DNA of 64,000 nt, taken from positions 10,478,001 to 10,542,000 of the forward strand of contig NC_091968.1 in NCBI RefSeq assembly GCF_036711975.1. Reading direction: 5' to 3'. The notes below the pieces were generated by a model. The model saw only the letters and a program-made list of their open reading frames with translations, made no database searches and had not been told where the DNA came from. Position numbers and translations under genes: made by a program. This document shows positions 13,001-22,288 of the stretch, piece by piece. This stretch comes from Onthophagus taurus (Eukaryota > Arthropoda > Insecta > Coleoptera > Scarabaeidae). How positions within the stretch are numbered: the first letter of the stretch is position 1; every line of letters begins with the position of its first letter.

Positions 13001-16000
13001 AATACGCTCAATTCTGGATTTATACCAGTGATACTGAAGATTCCAAACGACGCAACGTTCAGAAAAGTTTTGCTTCACCTTAACTATCTGAAACCTGTGA
13101 CAAAGGTACCGCCTAAAAGACTCAAAGCCACCGCACTAAACCCCATCCTAGACAGAATATTAAGCAAAGTATCGTGACTAACCGTATCGAAGGCTTTATT
13201 GAAATCAAGTAGCACGAGTATTGTAACTTTACCCCAATCCGTAGCAGTCACCTTCATTAAAGCTGTGCAGCAGCTATGTCCTTCTCTAAAGCCCGACTGA
13301 CAACATGGTAAGAAATCAATTCCCTCCAAAAACGCAAATAATTATTTGTATATAACCGTCTCCAGCACCTTTGATAATACCGGTAATATGCTTATTGGTC
13401 TAAGGTCCCGATAGGTAGTGGGATTGCTTACTTTAGGTAGCAGAATAACGATTGCTGTCTTCCATTGCGAAGGAAAAACACCCTCTTCTAGGCAAACATT
13501 AACTATATTTATTTATTTACCTTCCAAGCGATCAAAAACGGGACAGACCCAAAGACCTCCACAGAGTTAATACATACAAGATAATATATATAATACAATA
13601 TATGCAATATATCATATACAAAATTAATCAGCATCTACATCGAAGAAAAAGAAATTAAGGAAAAGGAAAAAAAGCAGCTAAACAGTATGCGAAACAGGGA
13701 ATTACAAAAAACTAAAATAAAAATAAAACTGAAACCGCTCGTCCGCATTTATTATGATAATATTTCGAACGAGGGACTTATACCTCTAATTACTGAACAC
13801 AAATAATAATGCCGAGACGGTCCACTGCTCTCTCCATTCTAATGATAGGAGAATTTCTATAAGCGTTTGTGCGCGGTGTAGGAGCATAGAAAAGGAAATC
13901 GTAACGAAGTTGACGTGGAGGAACATGTAAATTGACACAAGACAGAAGGTAAGAAGAATTGCAGAGTCCGTTGAGTAATCTATGCAAGAACATGCATCCG
14001 CAAGTAGTCTCCGCTGACGGAGGGTGAGTAAATGATACTTTCCACATGCAGTGTTATAGTCTTCGTAAACATCATGCGATTTATAAGAAAGAAACTTTAA
14101 GAATTTCATCTGAATCCTCTCAAGTCTGTCGATATAGCAAGAATATTGGGGATTTCAGACACAACTACCAAATAGGATAAAAAAGAATAAGTCCACGATG
14201 ATTTTTTATTATTTTTCTAATTTCGATACAACAATGTTTCGCTTTTTCTAAAAGCGTCTTCAGGTACGACGTCAAAAACTCCGTTGTAAGTCAAGAATCT
14301 GAAGCAGTCCGTTGTAACCAATCGATATATGCACACGACTCAAGTTTTTCGATTTTTAACGCTAAATTCCCTTTTTTATAACACGCCTTCAGCTTTTACA
14401 GTTTTTTACGCCTGTCTTCAGCATTTCAAAAAACATTTTTTAACCTATCACCCGACGTTGGAGTTTTTAACCTGAATGGTAAACCCACGCCGTTTTCAAA
14501 AATTTCACTTAATTCTTTAATCCAAAATTATAATTTTAATCATCGGTCCGTCGTAGTTTTTGTAAGAGAAATTTTTCCACATGATCATTTTTTCACGTAT
14601 TCATCATTCTTAGTTTTTGACGTCGTACCTGAAGACGCTTTTAGAAAAAGCGAAACATTGTTGTCCCGAAATTAGAAAAATAATAAAAAATCATCGTGGA
14701 CTTATTCTTTTTTATCCTATTAATACTCACCATGATGAACCTGGAGGCTACAATTGCCAATTTACAACTACCAAAGTTCAAGGTGCTATTGATAAAAGCA
14801 TTATAAATAGTGATGATCGCATACGGATTTGTAAAATCCTCACAAGAATGCATTACAAAACCGAGCGTCCTATATGCATTGTTCACCACTCCATCAATAT
14901 GAAGACCAAAAGATAGCTTTTGATCAAGGATGATGCCAAGATCTCGAACAGATGATCCTATTTAGGACGTTATTGCCAAGTGTATAGTTATAAGAGATAT
15001 GATTCTGTTTTTTAGTAAACGTTATAATTACACATTTAGAGATATTTATTTTATCAGAACAGAACTTGCATAGATCGTCAAGGTTACTTTGCAATTTGGC
15101 GCAATCATTTGCAATATAAATAGGGAGAAACAATTTAAGGTCGTCAGCATACATGAGACAGCGGCAATAGGAAGAGGAGCCAAAGACGTCGTTAATGTAA
15201 AGAAGGAACAACAGAGGTCCCAGATGGCTGCCCTGTTGTTACAATTTTACAACTTTACATTTGCAGTGATCCAACGAAGGTAGGGCTTAGTAAATTTTCT
15301 GATAATTAAAGGAGCATGTACATGTAGCAAGTTTAAAATGGAATGTGTAAAAAAAGAAACTTTATCATCAATGTTAGGCATACGAAAAATAAAATGCAGG
15401 GGAAGGTCATACAAGTCAAGCAAAAAAGAATCTATGTTAATAGATGCCAACGCACGGTATGTTTTTAAAACAGGTTCTTTCAAAGGAGATTTACACGTAA
15501 CATTACAGTATAGCATGTTGTGACCACTATAACTACAGTCCATTCGTGATTATTATCAGATATATTAATGTAGATGGAACTCTCGTAACTCTAGTAAGTT
15601 TTTTGATAAGCTGTATCGCCTCTACTGATTTTAAGACTTGCTGATAGCAGCATTAAAGTTTTAATGGGTGTCTTTACTGGGCACTGCCGATTATAGACAC
15701 ACCTCAACTTGTTGGGGCTAGCCGACGATGTTGAATGCCGACTATGTGCGGAGGACGAGGAGACGGTTGAGCATGTTTTATACCACAGTTTTATCTTCAC
15801 AAAGGATCTGAATGATTTTTTACCGAGCAAGGTATTAATGGTTCGTATAAGGTTCGTTAAGAGCATTGGACTTCACGGTGAAATTTGGTGACGTTATCTA
15901 TCGGGGTACAATAGGATCCTTAGGGTCACAGTGCAAGGCTGGTTGGTGCGCCTACCCGATATGTAATTTATGTAAATATAATGTAGCTTAATTATTATAA

Positions 16001-16524
16001 ATTACCTTTTAAATTTAACCAATAAGAAATTCGATTAGACATCATAGCCCTTGAATGTCCAGTAACCCCAAAACCACTTACAATCGACTCATAAAATAGA
16101 TTATCATTTTCACCGATTGACGAAGCTGTAAAAACCCCAATTTTCTTTCCTCTTATATCTTGAGGATTAACCCCAGCATCAATTAACGCTTCGAAAGTTC
16201 TTTCCATCATCAATCTTTGCATGGGATCCATGTAAGTCGCCTGATGACGGTGAATTCCGAAGAAAGCGGTATCAAAATGTTCTGCTCCAGTGATAACTCC
16301 AATTTTATTACAAACCCCTAATTCACCTTAAATACATAAATATAAAGAATTTTAGGAATGATTAAAAAAAATTAAAACTTGAATAATTTCTTATTACCTT
16401 CTTTCCAACGAGACCCTAATAAGATTTCATTCGAATACAAGTTGTTTTTGAATTCAACAATGTTATGAGCTTTTGGAAAATAACCGCCAATGCCGGAAAT
16501 AACGATATCTTCTTGAAGATTCAT
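1037..16524 (-). CDS. FASN: fatty acid synthase-like protein with degenerate ketosynthase (5' part, eight exons)
   Basis: Coding exons on the minus strand: 16524-16398, 16326-16006, 12134-11934, 11861-11203, 11142-11008, 2882-1927, 1874-1616 and 1562-1037. All phases agree and give 1,061 residues; the gene continues off the left edge. The ATG at 16524 is preceded in frame by a stop two codons upstream. Domains: beta-ketoacyl synthase about 5-430, linker to about 485, malonyl/acetyl transferase about 490-795 (GHSVG with Ser579, His681), and N-terminal dehydratase hot-dog from about 850 (His872 in GHILDDNCTFP, where the usual Gly is Asp). The KS is odd: the position of the catalytic Cys in DTACSSS reads DSNWIGG (Trp159), and the first active-site His in EAHGTGT is Tyr (ETYGCGV, residue 291). 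Lys324 and His329 (GSIKPQTGHSE) remain. The reading frame is clean, so this is probably an expressed paralog with a non-condensing KS rather than a pseudogene. One donor (after 1616) is GTACGC, slightly off consensus. The gene cannot be assigned to a specific insect FAS paralog from sequence alone. Confidence 0.9.
3235..3264 (-). ncRNA. hammerhead-ribozyme-like core in Penelope pseudo-LTR
   Basis: The minus strand reads CTGAAGA, a stem-loop in which GGTTGC pairs with GCATCC (one U-U mismatch) around loop AACATG, then GAAA. This is the conserved hammerhead core order (CUGANGA, stem II, GAAA). Penelope-like elements are known to carry hammerhead motifs in their pseudo-LTRs. Stem III and the cleavage site are not convincingly resolved here, and in this copy the sequence following GAAA has drifted. 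Activity is therefore not claimed. Confidence 0.5.
3790..5090 (+). mobile_element. hAT transposon remnant inside the Penelope-like element
   Basis: The plus strand at 4,800-5,076 encodes the hAT C-terminal dimerisation region: FILSIPAPTAYVERIFSIMG, then TRNKF and LVKSELVI. Upstream at 4,530-4,790 is a further hAT-like stretch (LEKLQNPNLLVNIDQIF), and 3,950-4,140 resembles a decayed BED zinc finger (CTLCTKDF). The right end ggcaaccctag resembles common hAT termini. The left boundary and target duplication are not clear because some Penelope sequence was lost at the junction. Many stops make it inactive. Confidence 0.7.
6258..7302 (-). mobile_element. mariner-like element (DD41D type), internally deleted
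   Basis: The ends are CAGGTGTCCCGCAACGAT and the inverted ATCGTTGCGGGACAACCTG, flanked by a TA duplication. Removing the element with one TA restores the LINE endonuclease peptide GYTIYRHDRV across the junction, which fixes the boundaries. Transposase remnants on the minus strand (7135-6600) include [16 protein letters not shown] and ENASTSIRK, similar to the copy at 36,753. Stops and a deletion make it dead. Confidence 0.85.
7440..7658. mobile_element. 219 bp MITE with 9 bp target duplication
   Basis: The insertion is flanked by TACATTTCG (7431-7439 and 7659-7667). Deleting it with one repeat restores the LINE peptide VEVYISPNDVAALS. Inside are inverted arms cactgaaagaaatggattgta (from about 7456) and tacaatctatttctctcagtg (to 7658), but about 16 bp lie outside the left arm. 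No coding content. The superfamily is unclear; a 9 bp duplication would fit Mutator-like or Merlin-like elements. Confidence 0.65.
10448..11007. other. intron sequence with a small hAT-like end
   Basis: 10,480-10,536 ends in GATCCGGCCCTG, which reversed reads CAGGGCCGGATC, a typical hAT terminus; no partner end was found. 10,570-10,730 can be read as a short coding-like stretch (plus strand, SSPYKAVNRPKTKLVDVND), but nothing recognisable comes of it. The rest is AT-rich synthase intron. Confidence 0.3.
12216..12400 (+). pseudogene. Cys-rich transposase tail remnant, possibly piggyBac-like
   Basis: The plus strand reads KRGNCKYCKRSYFCKI and, after a frameshift, LCMEHIMACCKDCL. The spacing of paired cysteines resembles the C-terminal zinc finger of piggyBac transposases. 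There is no DDE core nearby and no TTAA-flanked ends were found. It lies in the synthase intron between exons 2 and 3. The identification is weak. Confidence 0.3.
12600..13507 (-). mobile_element. CR1/Jockey LINE fragment A with internal deletion
   Basis: Minus-strand RT blocks run LRPISILPVLSKVLETVI (about 13,430-13,370), then CCQSGFREGHSCCTALMKV and VTILVLLDFNKAFDTVSHD (to 13,150). From there the sequence jumps to the LINE C-terminus (IERIQSKFFKCLCLKF; VPPRLLRFDFLFITPTHRT to 12,750). The palm YADD block is missing. The 5' side is cut at about 13,507, where a second LINE of the same family begins. Confidence 0.75.
13508..15590 (-). mobile_element. CR1/Jockey LINE fragment B
   Basis: On the minus strand, 15,543-15,247 encodes the endonuclease-RT linker region (SDHNMLYCN-like GHNMLYCNVTCKSP). 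15,211-14,924 holds RT with FLLYINDVFGSSSYC and the catalytic LMYADDLKLF. 14,889-14,776 continues the thumb (NAFINSTLNFGSC), and after a 591 bp foldback insertion the C-terminus follows (YIDRLERIQMKFLKFL; LHVPPRQLRYDFLFYAPT) to 13,790. The front half of the RT is deleted at about 15,245. It lies in the synthase intron between exons 2 and 3. Confidence 0.75.
14173..14763 (+). mobile_element. Penelope-derived foldback with 12 bp target duplication
   Basis: Flanked by ACAACTACCAAA at 14161-14172 and 14764-14775, and inserted in the coding part of LINE fragment B. Its first base starts a 108 bp inverted repeat (14173-14280 against 14612-14719, few mismatches). A 44 bp unpaired tail ends the element. 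Each arm contains a hammerhead-like core: CTGAAGA, a stem CGCTTTT/AAAAGCG, then AAA(C), at 14629-14655 plus and 14237-14263 minus. There is no coding sequence. The architecture (snap-back 5' end, ribozyme core, tail) matches the elements at 26,907 and 37,710. Confidence 0.75.
15640..15960 (+). mobile_element. LINE C-terminal fragment with CCHC-like knuckle
   Basis: The plus strand reads FTGHCRL, then LLGLADDVECRLCAEDEETV and EHVLYHS. This is the Cys/His tail found after the RNase H or linker region of R1/Jockey/I-type LINEs (usual form GHCRLNKHL...CRFCGEEEETAEHVLCDC). The rest of the element is absent. It sits in the synthase intron just downstream of exon 2. Confidence 0.6.
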
Positions 16525-17047
16525 GATTTATTTTTTTTTGTCTTTAAAATAATTTTTAAAGGAAGTATTAACGTGACACTTAAAATAAGAATCGGTTTGG
16601 TTTCAATTTTCTGGGTATATATGGGAAAAACGCGACGATTTTTAATTCGTTTTTTAAAAGAATTTTTACATACAATAGCCGATTAATTATTGAAATTATT
16701 TAAAATTCAAATTTATGAAAATTCTAGAAAATTCCAGGATATTATTTAAAAAATTCTTATTATTGTTATTGAACCTCCGTTACCTTCAAGGGGACCTCTG
16801 TTAACCCGTAAATAAATTATTTTTTAACGATAATAATGTTTATTGATTAAATATTTATTTTTTTTTTTAATAAAATTTTATCAGTTGGCAACCGTATTTA
16901 CATTTACGTCAATTTAAAAAAGTCAAATTGACGTTTATGCACTATTTTAAGGTTATGGCACAAACGCAACTTCTTTATTTCTTCGTGTATTAAAACAAAA
17001 AGAAACTTATTTTCTATGAAATCGATTATTTCATGTTTTGAGTGAAG
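16525..17047. promoter_or_regulatory. shared upstream region of the synthase (minus) and ZDHHC6 (plus)
   Basis: The two start codons face away from each other with 523 bp between them, so both 5' UTRs and promoters must lie here unless upstream non-coding exons exist. The stretch is very AT-rich with T and A runs and contains a TGACGT-type site (about 16,929-16,934). No convincing TATA box could be tied to a start site. A bidirectional promoter is inferred from geometry only. Confidence 0.5.
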
Positions 17048-18421
17048 ATGTGTTTCGGACCGCTGGCTAAAGTACGACATTGGGGACCATTAACCGCACT
17101 TTGTAACTATTTTTTACTACCCCTCATTTCGCCGGTTTGTTTAATTAATATTTTTGTAGGTATTATAAAATGCGTAACCGGCGTCACTATTCATTGTTCA
17201 AATATTTGGTGGCCTTCCTCATCGTTCGGAGGTCTTCTCAATACGATTTGTTTCATGTCATTATCAGGATTAACTTTGTATAATTTTTTATCAGCTATTT
17301 TTCATGGACCTGGGTTTTTACCACTTAAATGGAAGCCTGTAAGTTTTGATTATTAAAAGGTAATTTGTTTGAGTTTATTTTTGTAGGAAAATGAAGAAAA
17401 TACAGCTTTTTTACAATTTTGTAATGTTTGTAATGGTTATAAAGCTCCTAGATCACATCATTGCCGAAAATGTAAAAGATGCGTTTTAAAAATGGACCAT
17501 CATTGTCCTTGGATTAATACTTGTGTTGGTTGGGGAAATCACGCACATTTCGCACTTTTCTTAGCTTTTGCAGTCTTGGGTTGTTTCCATGCATCGATAA
17601 TTTTATCATGCACTCTATATAGAGCCTTCTATAGATCTTGGTATATTTACCACGGTATTACCGGCCAACCCATTGTTGTTTTGGGGTTATATGGGATTGT
17701 AATTTCCGTTTTTGCGCTTGGTTTAGCCCTCGGGGTTGTAATTGCAGTTGGGATCTTATTTTTCTTCCAAGTAAACCACATTTTTAAAAAATTAACACAT
17801 CTAAAAAAAATATATATTTTAGGCTAGAGCGATAGCAAGAAATCGAACAGGAATTGAAGACTGGATTATTGAAAAAGCAAATCATCGACGAAAAGGAACC
17901 AATGAAGTTTTTGATTTTCCCTATGATTTGGGAGTTTCAAATAATATCAAGCAAGTTATTAATTGGCAGGCGGTTCCTGTTGGTGATGGAATTAATTGGA
18001 GTGTTAAAGATGGGTGTGATGAATTTGCTTTAACAGTAATTAATTCAATAACGTAATCAATAATTAATGTATTAAGATAATTATAAATAATTTTTAGAAA
18101 GAACAAATTGAGCAAAAGCTATCAAAAAGACAACGAACTCGCTTATACTTAATCATTAGAGCTTCTTCTGGTTCTTGGTTGCCAATTACGCAAGGTTTTG
18201 GTGTCTGCCTTCACCCGCCTTGCACTGATGAACCACGATTAAAACTCTCCATTGGTGATAAACTTTTAGTGACAAGGTGGAGAAAATATTGGTTATTTGG
18301 GGAAAAAATTGAAATAATTGATAATCCTCAGGAACCAAGCAAAAAGGGATGGTTTCCGAGAATTTGCGCGGAAGAATCCGCGATGGACGATGGGTTTGAC
18401 ATCAACAAAAAATTCCATTAG
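17048..18421 (+). CDS. ZDHHC6: palmitoyltransferase ZDHHC6
   Basis: Exons 17048-17338, 17387-17770, 17823-18035 and 18098-18421 join in frame to a 403-residue protein, close to the vertebrate ZDHHC6 length. It transfers palmitate from palmitoyl-CoA to cysteines of ER proteins. Features: two N-terminal membrane segments (about 15-45 and 60-88), then the cysteine-rich DHHC domain (CNVCNGYKAPRSHHC, CKRCVLKM) with the catalytic DHHC at 134-137 in DHHCPWINTCVGWGNH. Two more membrane segments follow (about 150-225), then a C-terminal SH3-like domain (about 300-400), which is specific to the ZDHHC6 group. The protein ends KKFH, a dilysine KKXX ER-retrieval signal like that of the family. All introns are short (48-62 bp) with GT-AG ends. 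An AATAAA lies at about 18,531. ORFs starting at an upstream GTG were ignored in favour of the ATG at 17048. Confidence 0.95.
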
Positions 18422-18436
18422 ATAAATTAACCTCAA

Positions 18437-18716
18437 AAAAAAAACGACGTAGAATTTTTTATTTTTAATATATGTACTTATTAAGATAATTTAACTAAAA
18501 ATGTACATAGTTCATACGAAAAAAAAAGGAAATAAACGAAATGAAATTATTTTAAAATTAATAAATCCGAAAAGTTAGGTTATGTTTATCAAATTAAATT
18601 TTAGTTGTCAAATAGGACAATAGATGGAGCTGATTTAGTAAAATAAAATTATATTAAAACATTTATTTATTTTTATCCCTCTTATACAAAATAAACTATT
18701 TACAATATAAACAATA
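18437..18716. repeat. segmental duplication, copy A left part (ZDHHC6 3' flank)
   Basis: This stretch matches 33,309-33,556 closely (for example ttaagataatttaa, aaatccgaaaagttaggtt, gacaatagatggag). It then continues after the LINE insertion at 24,549. Together the halves form one roughly 670 bp segment present twice in the window in the same orientation. It holds the ZDHHC6 3' flank and, at its far end, the terminal exon of malic enzyme. Confidence 0.85.
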
Positions 18717-19970
18717 ATAATAATGTCTTTATTCGGACCAACATCAAATTAAATATTCTATACAAAAAAAATAAAATACTAAATTCACTAGTAAATTATA
18801 ATAGTACGAAATGGCGAAGTTCAGTGCCGAGACACTGCTCAACTTAACCTTAAATTCCATTATAATAATATTCAAAAAATTCCAAAACGTTCAGCAACAA
18901 GCGAACAAACTAGACATATAAAGAAAATAATTAAAGAAATACCTCTGCCAGTACAGACAGAAACGGAAAAAAAATGTAAAAAAAAAAGAAAACTAATACT
19001 TAATAAATGCCACCTTGGCCTTACATTTAAATAGTTAGGATGGCCGTCTGTTGATCAAGTAAGCAACCAAACACTCGCTTTTTAAATGAGGAGACGCTTG
19101 CAAGCAGTTTCGTTTCAGTGGGTAAATCATTGTACATCTTTACAATCTGATAACTGAAGCTCCGTTTAAATAATTCCGTATTGTGGTTAGGATGAGGTGA
19201 CAGAGCCCCCCTGAATCTCAAATTCAAGTTATGAATGTCAGTGCGATATTGAATTTTTTGGCATAAATATTGAGGCTTTTCTCTCTGAATTATGTTGTAA
19301 TAAAACACACAACAATGCAGCTGCCTCCTACGGACCATATTAAGCCATTTTACCTCTGTCAACTTATGTGAAATTCTGTCATACTTGCTAATCCCGAAAA
19401 TAAATCGCAGACAGGCGTTCTGAACCCTCTGTATGCGCTGCTCATCGACCCTAAGTAAAGACGGCCCATACACCACATCTCCAAAATTAAATTTTGATAA
19501 AATCAGCGCATTACAAAGTAGAGTCTTAGTGTTGACAGTGAGAAGATGGCGAGAGGGGTACAGAGCTTTTAGTTTACCAAACGCACCCTGAAGCATACTT
19601 GACACGTGACTCCGGAATCTCAAATCCGAATCCATCACCAACCCTAAATTACGTGCTTCAGATACAATGGGGAGCGTTGATCCGTTGACCGTTACCCTGA
19701 CATCTCCACCATAACGCAAAATATCCATTTTTCGGCCAAATATCATAACTTTTGATTTATTCGGATTGATTACTAAACTGTGATGGTTGGCGGCAGACAC
19801 CAGATCCGACAATTCTATATTCAATAAATTCAGATAATGTTGTTGTTCTTGAGGTTTATATGATATATACACCTAAGTATCGTCTGCGTAAAAATGAACT
19901 TTGCAGTACTTAAAAATATTACTTAAAGGTGCTGTGTAAATTGAGAACAGGGTTGGGGAGAGCACAGAAC

Positions 19971-22084
19971 CCCAGTAAACAAATTTGCGTTTCAGAAACA
20001 TTTCTGATACATATTATTGAAACATGAAATGTTTCTTCGACATATTTCTGCAACATAGTTGAAACGTGTCTGAAACTGCTAATGTCCGGCCCTTTTTATG
20101 TTTCATTGAAACGTTTCTATTGAAACGTTTCTGCAACATACACCTGACAATTACAGTACATTACTAAAATGTTTCATTAACGGTTTTGAATTATTTCTGA
20201 AATGTAAATACCTTTACCAATCTACGAAAATGTCTCTTAGAGATATTCAGCTTTAATTTTTTTCTTTCCATTTTATCACACGAACGTAAAACTATATAAC
20301 TATATAATTTTATATGATTGCAGGAGAAAAACAGCCAAATTTAGCGGGAATCTCGATCATACCTTATAGGTTACGATTTGACCTGCGGAAAACTTTCTTT
20401 AAATAGTGTTCACAGCCTTATTTTCATTAACTAAATCTAGTGGTGATATACAGGCTGAATTTTTTGCATGTTTAGTATAGAGATCTTGAAAACTAGCGGA
20501 GATAGAGAGACGATTAAATAGGGAAAGAATTGCAGTTTCATGAACTCAATTTAATGAGCTTTTTGTTTTTTGGATAAAATGTATGGCTAACTAGATATCT
20601 CGAAAAAACCGTTGTTTTGTTATATCGTTAGATACCTATGGCTCCGCTATTATTGATTTTAGGAAACATGTGTAAAGGAAAAATTTGTAGGGTATTACAT
20701 GTTTAATACAGCTGTCTTACTGATTTTTTTATTTAAGCAATAATTTTTGAGTTATGACACAAACTTGTAATTTTTCTAATGGAAACCATAGTTGGCCATG
20801 ACTTTATAAAGAAGGCCTTTTCTCAACGATTCTAATGATATACATACTAGTAATAGTATAATGATAATAGTATATCATAATAAATACTTTATTTAAATGT
20901 ATTTTAGTCGTTTTGTCTACCTATTTTCATCGTTACATCGATCATTTATAGAAAATATTTCTTAATACAAAAATTTAGGTACGGGTCTATATTTAAGTAA
21001 TAAACCTATCTACTACCATTAATAATAAAAATAATATTAATAGTAAAAACATCTATTAATATTATATAATGAAACTAATTTGATTAGGTATTTATAAGAC
21101 CGGCGAGACGATAGCAACAAACCGCTCAGCAACAAACTTTTTCCTTTACATTTCCACCTACTTCTAGGGCCCTTATCTTCCTTATCATAAACCGATATGT
21201 TGTGTTTCTTTTACAGACGCCGGCAGATATTGCCGGGCGAAAACAGACGGTTAGCTCTTTTCGAATATGTAATAGTAAATCATTTGTTGAATTTCCTTCT
21301 GATAACGGCTGCACAAAGCCTTAAAGTGGGGCAATTTTGAGGTGATTTAAATGTAGTGTGTCGTTTCTTATTTTTTTCTGCTCTTATTATTAATATATCG
21401 GCGGACGAAAACATGGTTTAAGATATAGAAAAGGCCAAGCTTTCCAACCGTGTGCTTAGTTTTTCGGTATCTTTCTAGATAACAAAGATATGGGCCGTAG
21501 AAGTAGGTGGAAATATAAAGGAAAAAGTTGGTTGCTGAGCGGTTTGTTGTTATCGTCTCGACGGTATTTATAAGATAGATTTTTCGATCATTTATCTATC
21601 TGAAATTATCGAAATAGAATTAGTTTTTATAACTAGTAGTAGTTAGCTAATTTTTCACTGAAAATTCTAGATAATATGACTAAATGTTAGGTAGCATTCC
21701 CACATTATTTTTCTCAGTGTAGGTCTCTTTCTTTAAATAGTGGTCACTATTTCATTAACTTTCATTAACTAAACCTAGTGGTGATATATAAAAAAACTTA
21801 TACAAAACTTGCGCCATTCTAAACCAATATTCGAACGATTCGAATGATATTCCAGACATGTTTCAGACACATTTGTAAAAAAATGTTTCAAATGAAATGT
21901 TTCTGCTGCATATTTTGATGATATTTCATAAATATTCCTATTGAAATGTATTTGATACATATCTTTAGATACGTTTCGTAAAAATCGTATCTGTCACGTA
22001 TATGAAACGTAGTTCTAAAATGTTTCATTTAATTCACTGTACGTTAAAATTGAAATGTTTCACAGATATTTCTTGTTTACTGGG
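19971..22084. mobile_element. 2.1 kb DNA element with 12 bp inverted ends, no recognisable coding
   Basis: The ends CCCAGTAAACAA (19971-19982) and TTGTTTACTGGG (22073-22084) are perfect inverses. The element breaks the LINE RT between GVAQG and SVLSPTLF. Both ends are full of variants of the palindrome-like gaaacatttc / gaaacgtttc, repeated dozens of times. The target duplication is not clear. No transposase was found; the superfamily is unknown. It holds the insertion at 21,100. Confidence 0.65.
21100..21562. mobile_element. 463 bp foldback element with 13 bp target duplication
   Basis: Flanked by GGTATTTATAAGA (21087-21099 and 21563-21575). Inverted arms of about 65-70 bp begin near the ends (left GAGACGATAGCAACAAACCG; the right arm is its inverse with few changes). 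The centre of about 320 bp has no convincing ORF. It has no terminal TA or TTAA signature. The long target duplication is unusual for a cut-and-paste MITE. Confidence 0.65.
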
Positions 22085-22288
22085 ACCCTGCGCCACACCC
22101 GATCCAAGAAGGCGTACATTAGATTGATGGTTAGACAGCTGCACGTATTGTTGACGACCACTCAAGAAATTCTCAAAGAATGCAACTGCTGAATCTTCCA
22201 GCCCATAGTGCTTTAAAATAGTTAGTAAGAGGTTGTGATTTACTGTATCAAATGCCTTCGTGTAATCCAATAGAACAAGTATAGTCAT

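Noticed and set aside
19027..19872. Possible host gene (281 residue open frame)
   Set aside because: Contains the LINE RT thumb and C-terminal blocks and follows FYADDT; belongs to the LINE at 18,717-24,548.
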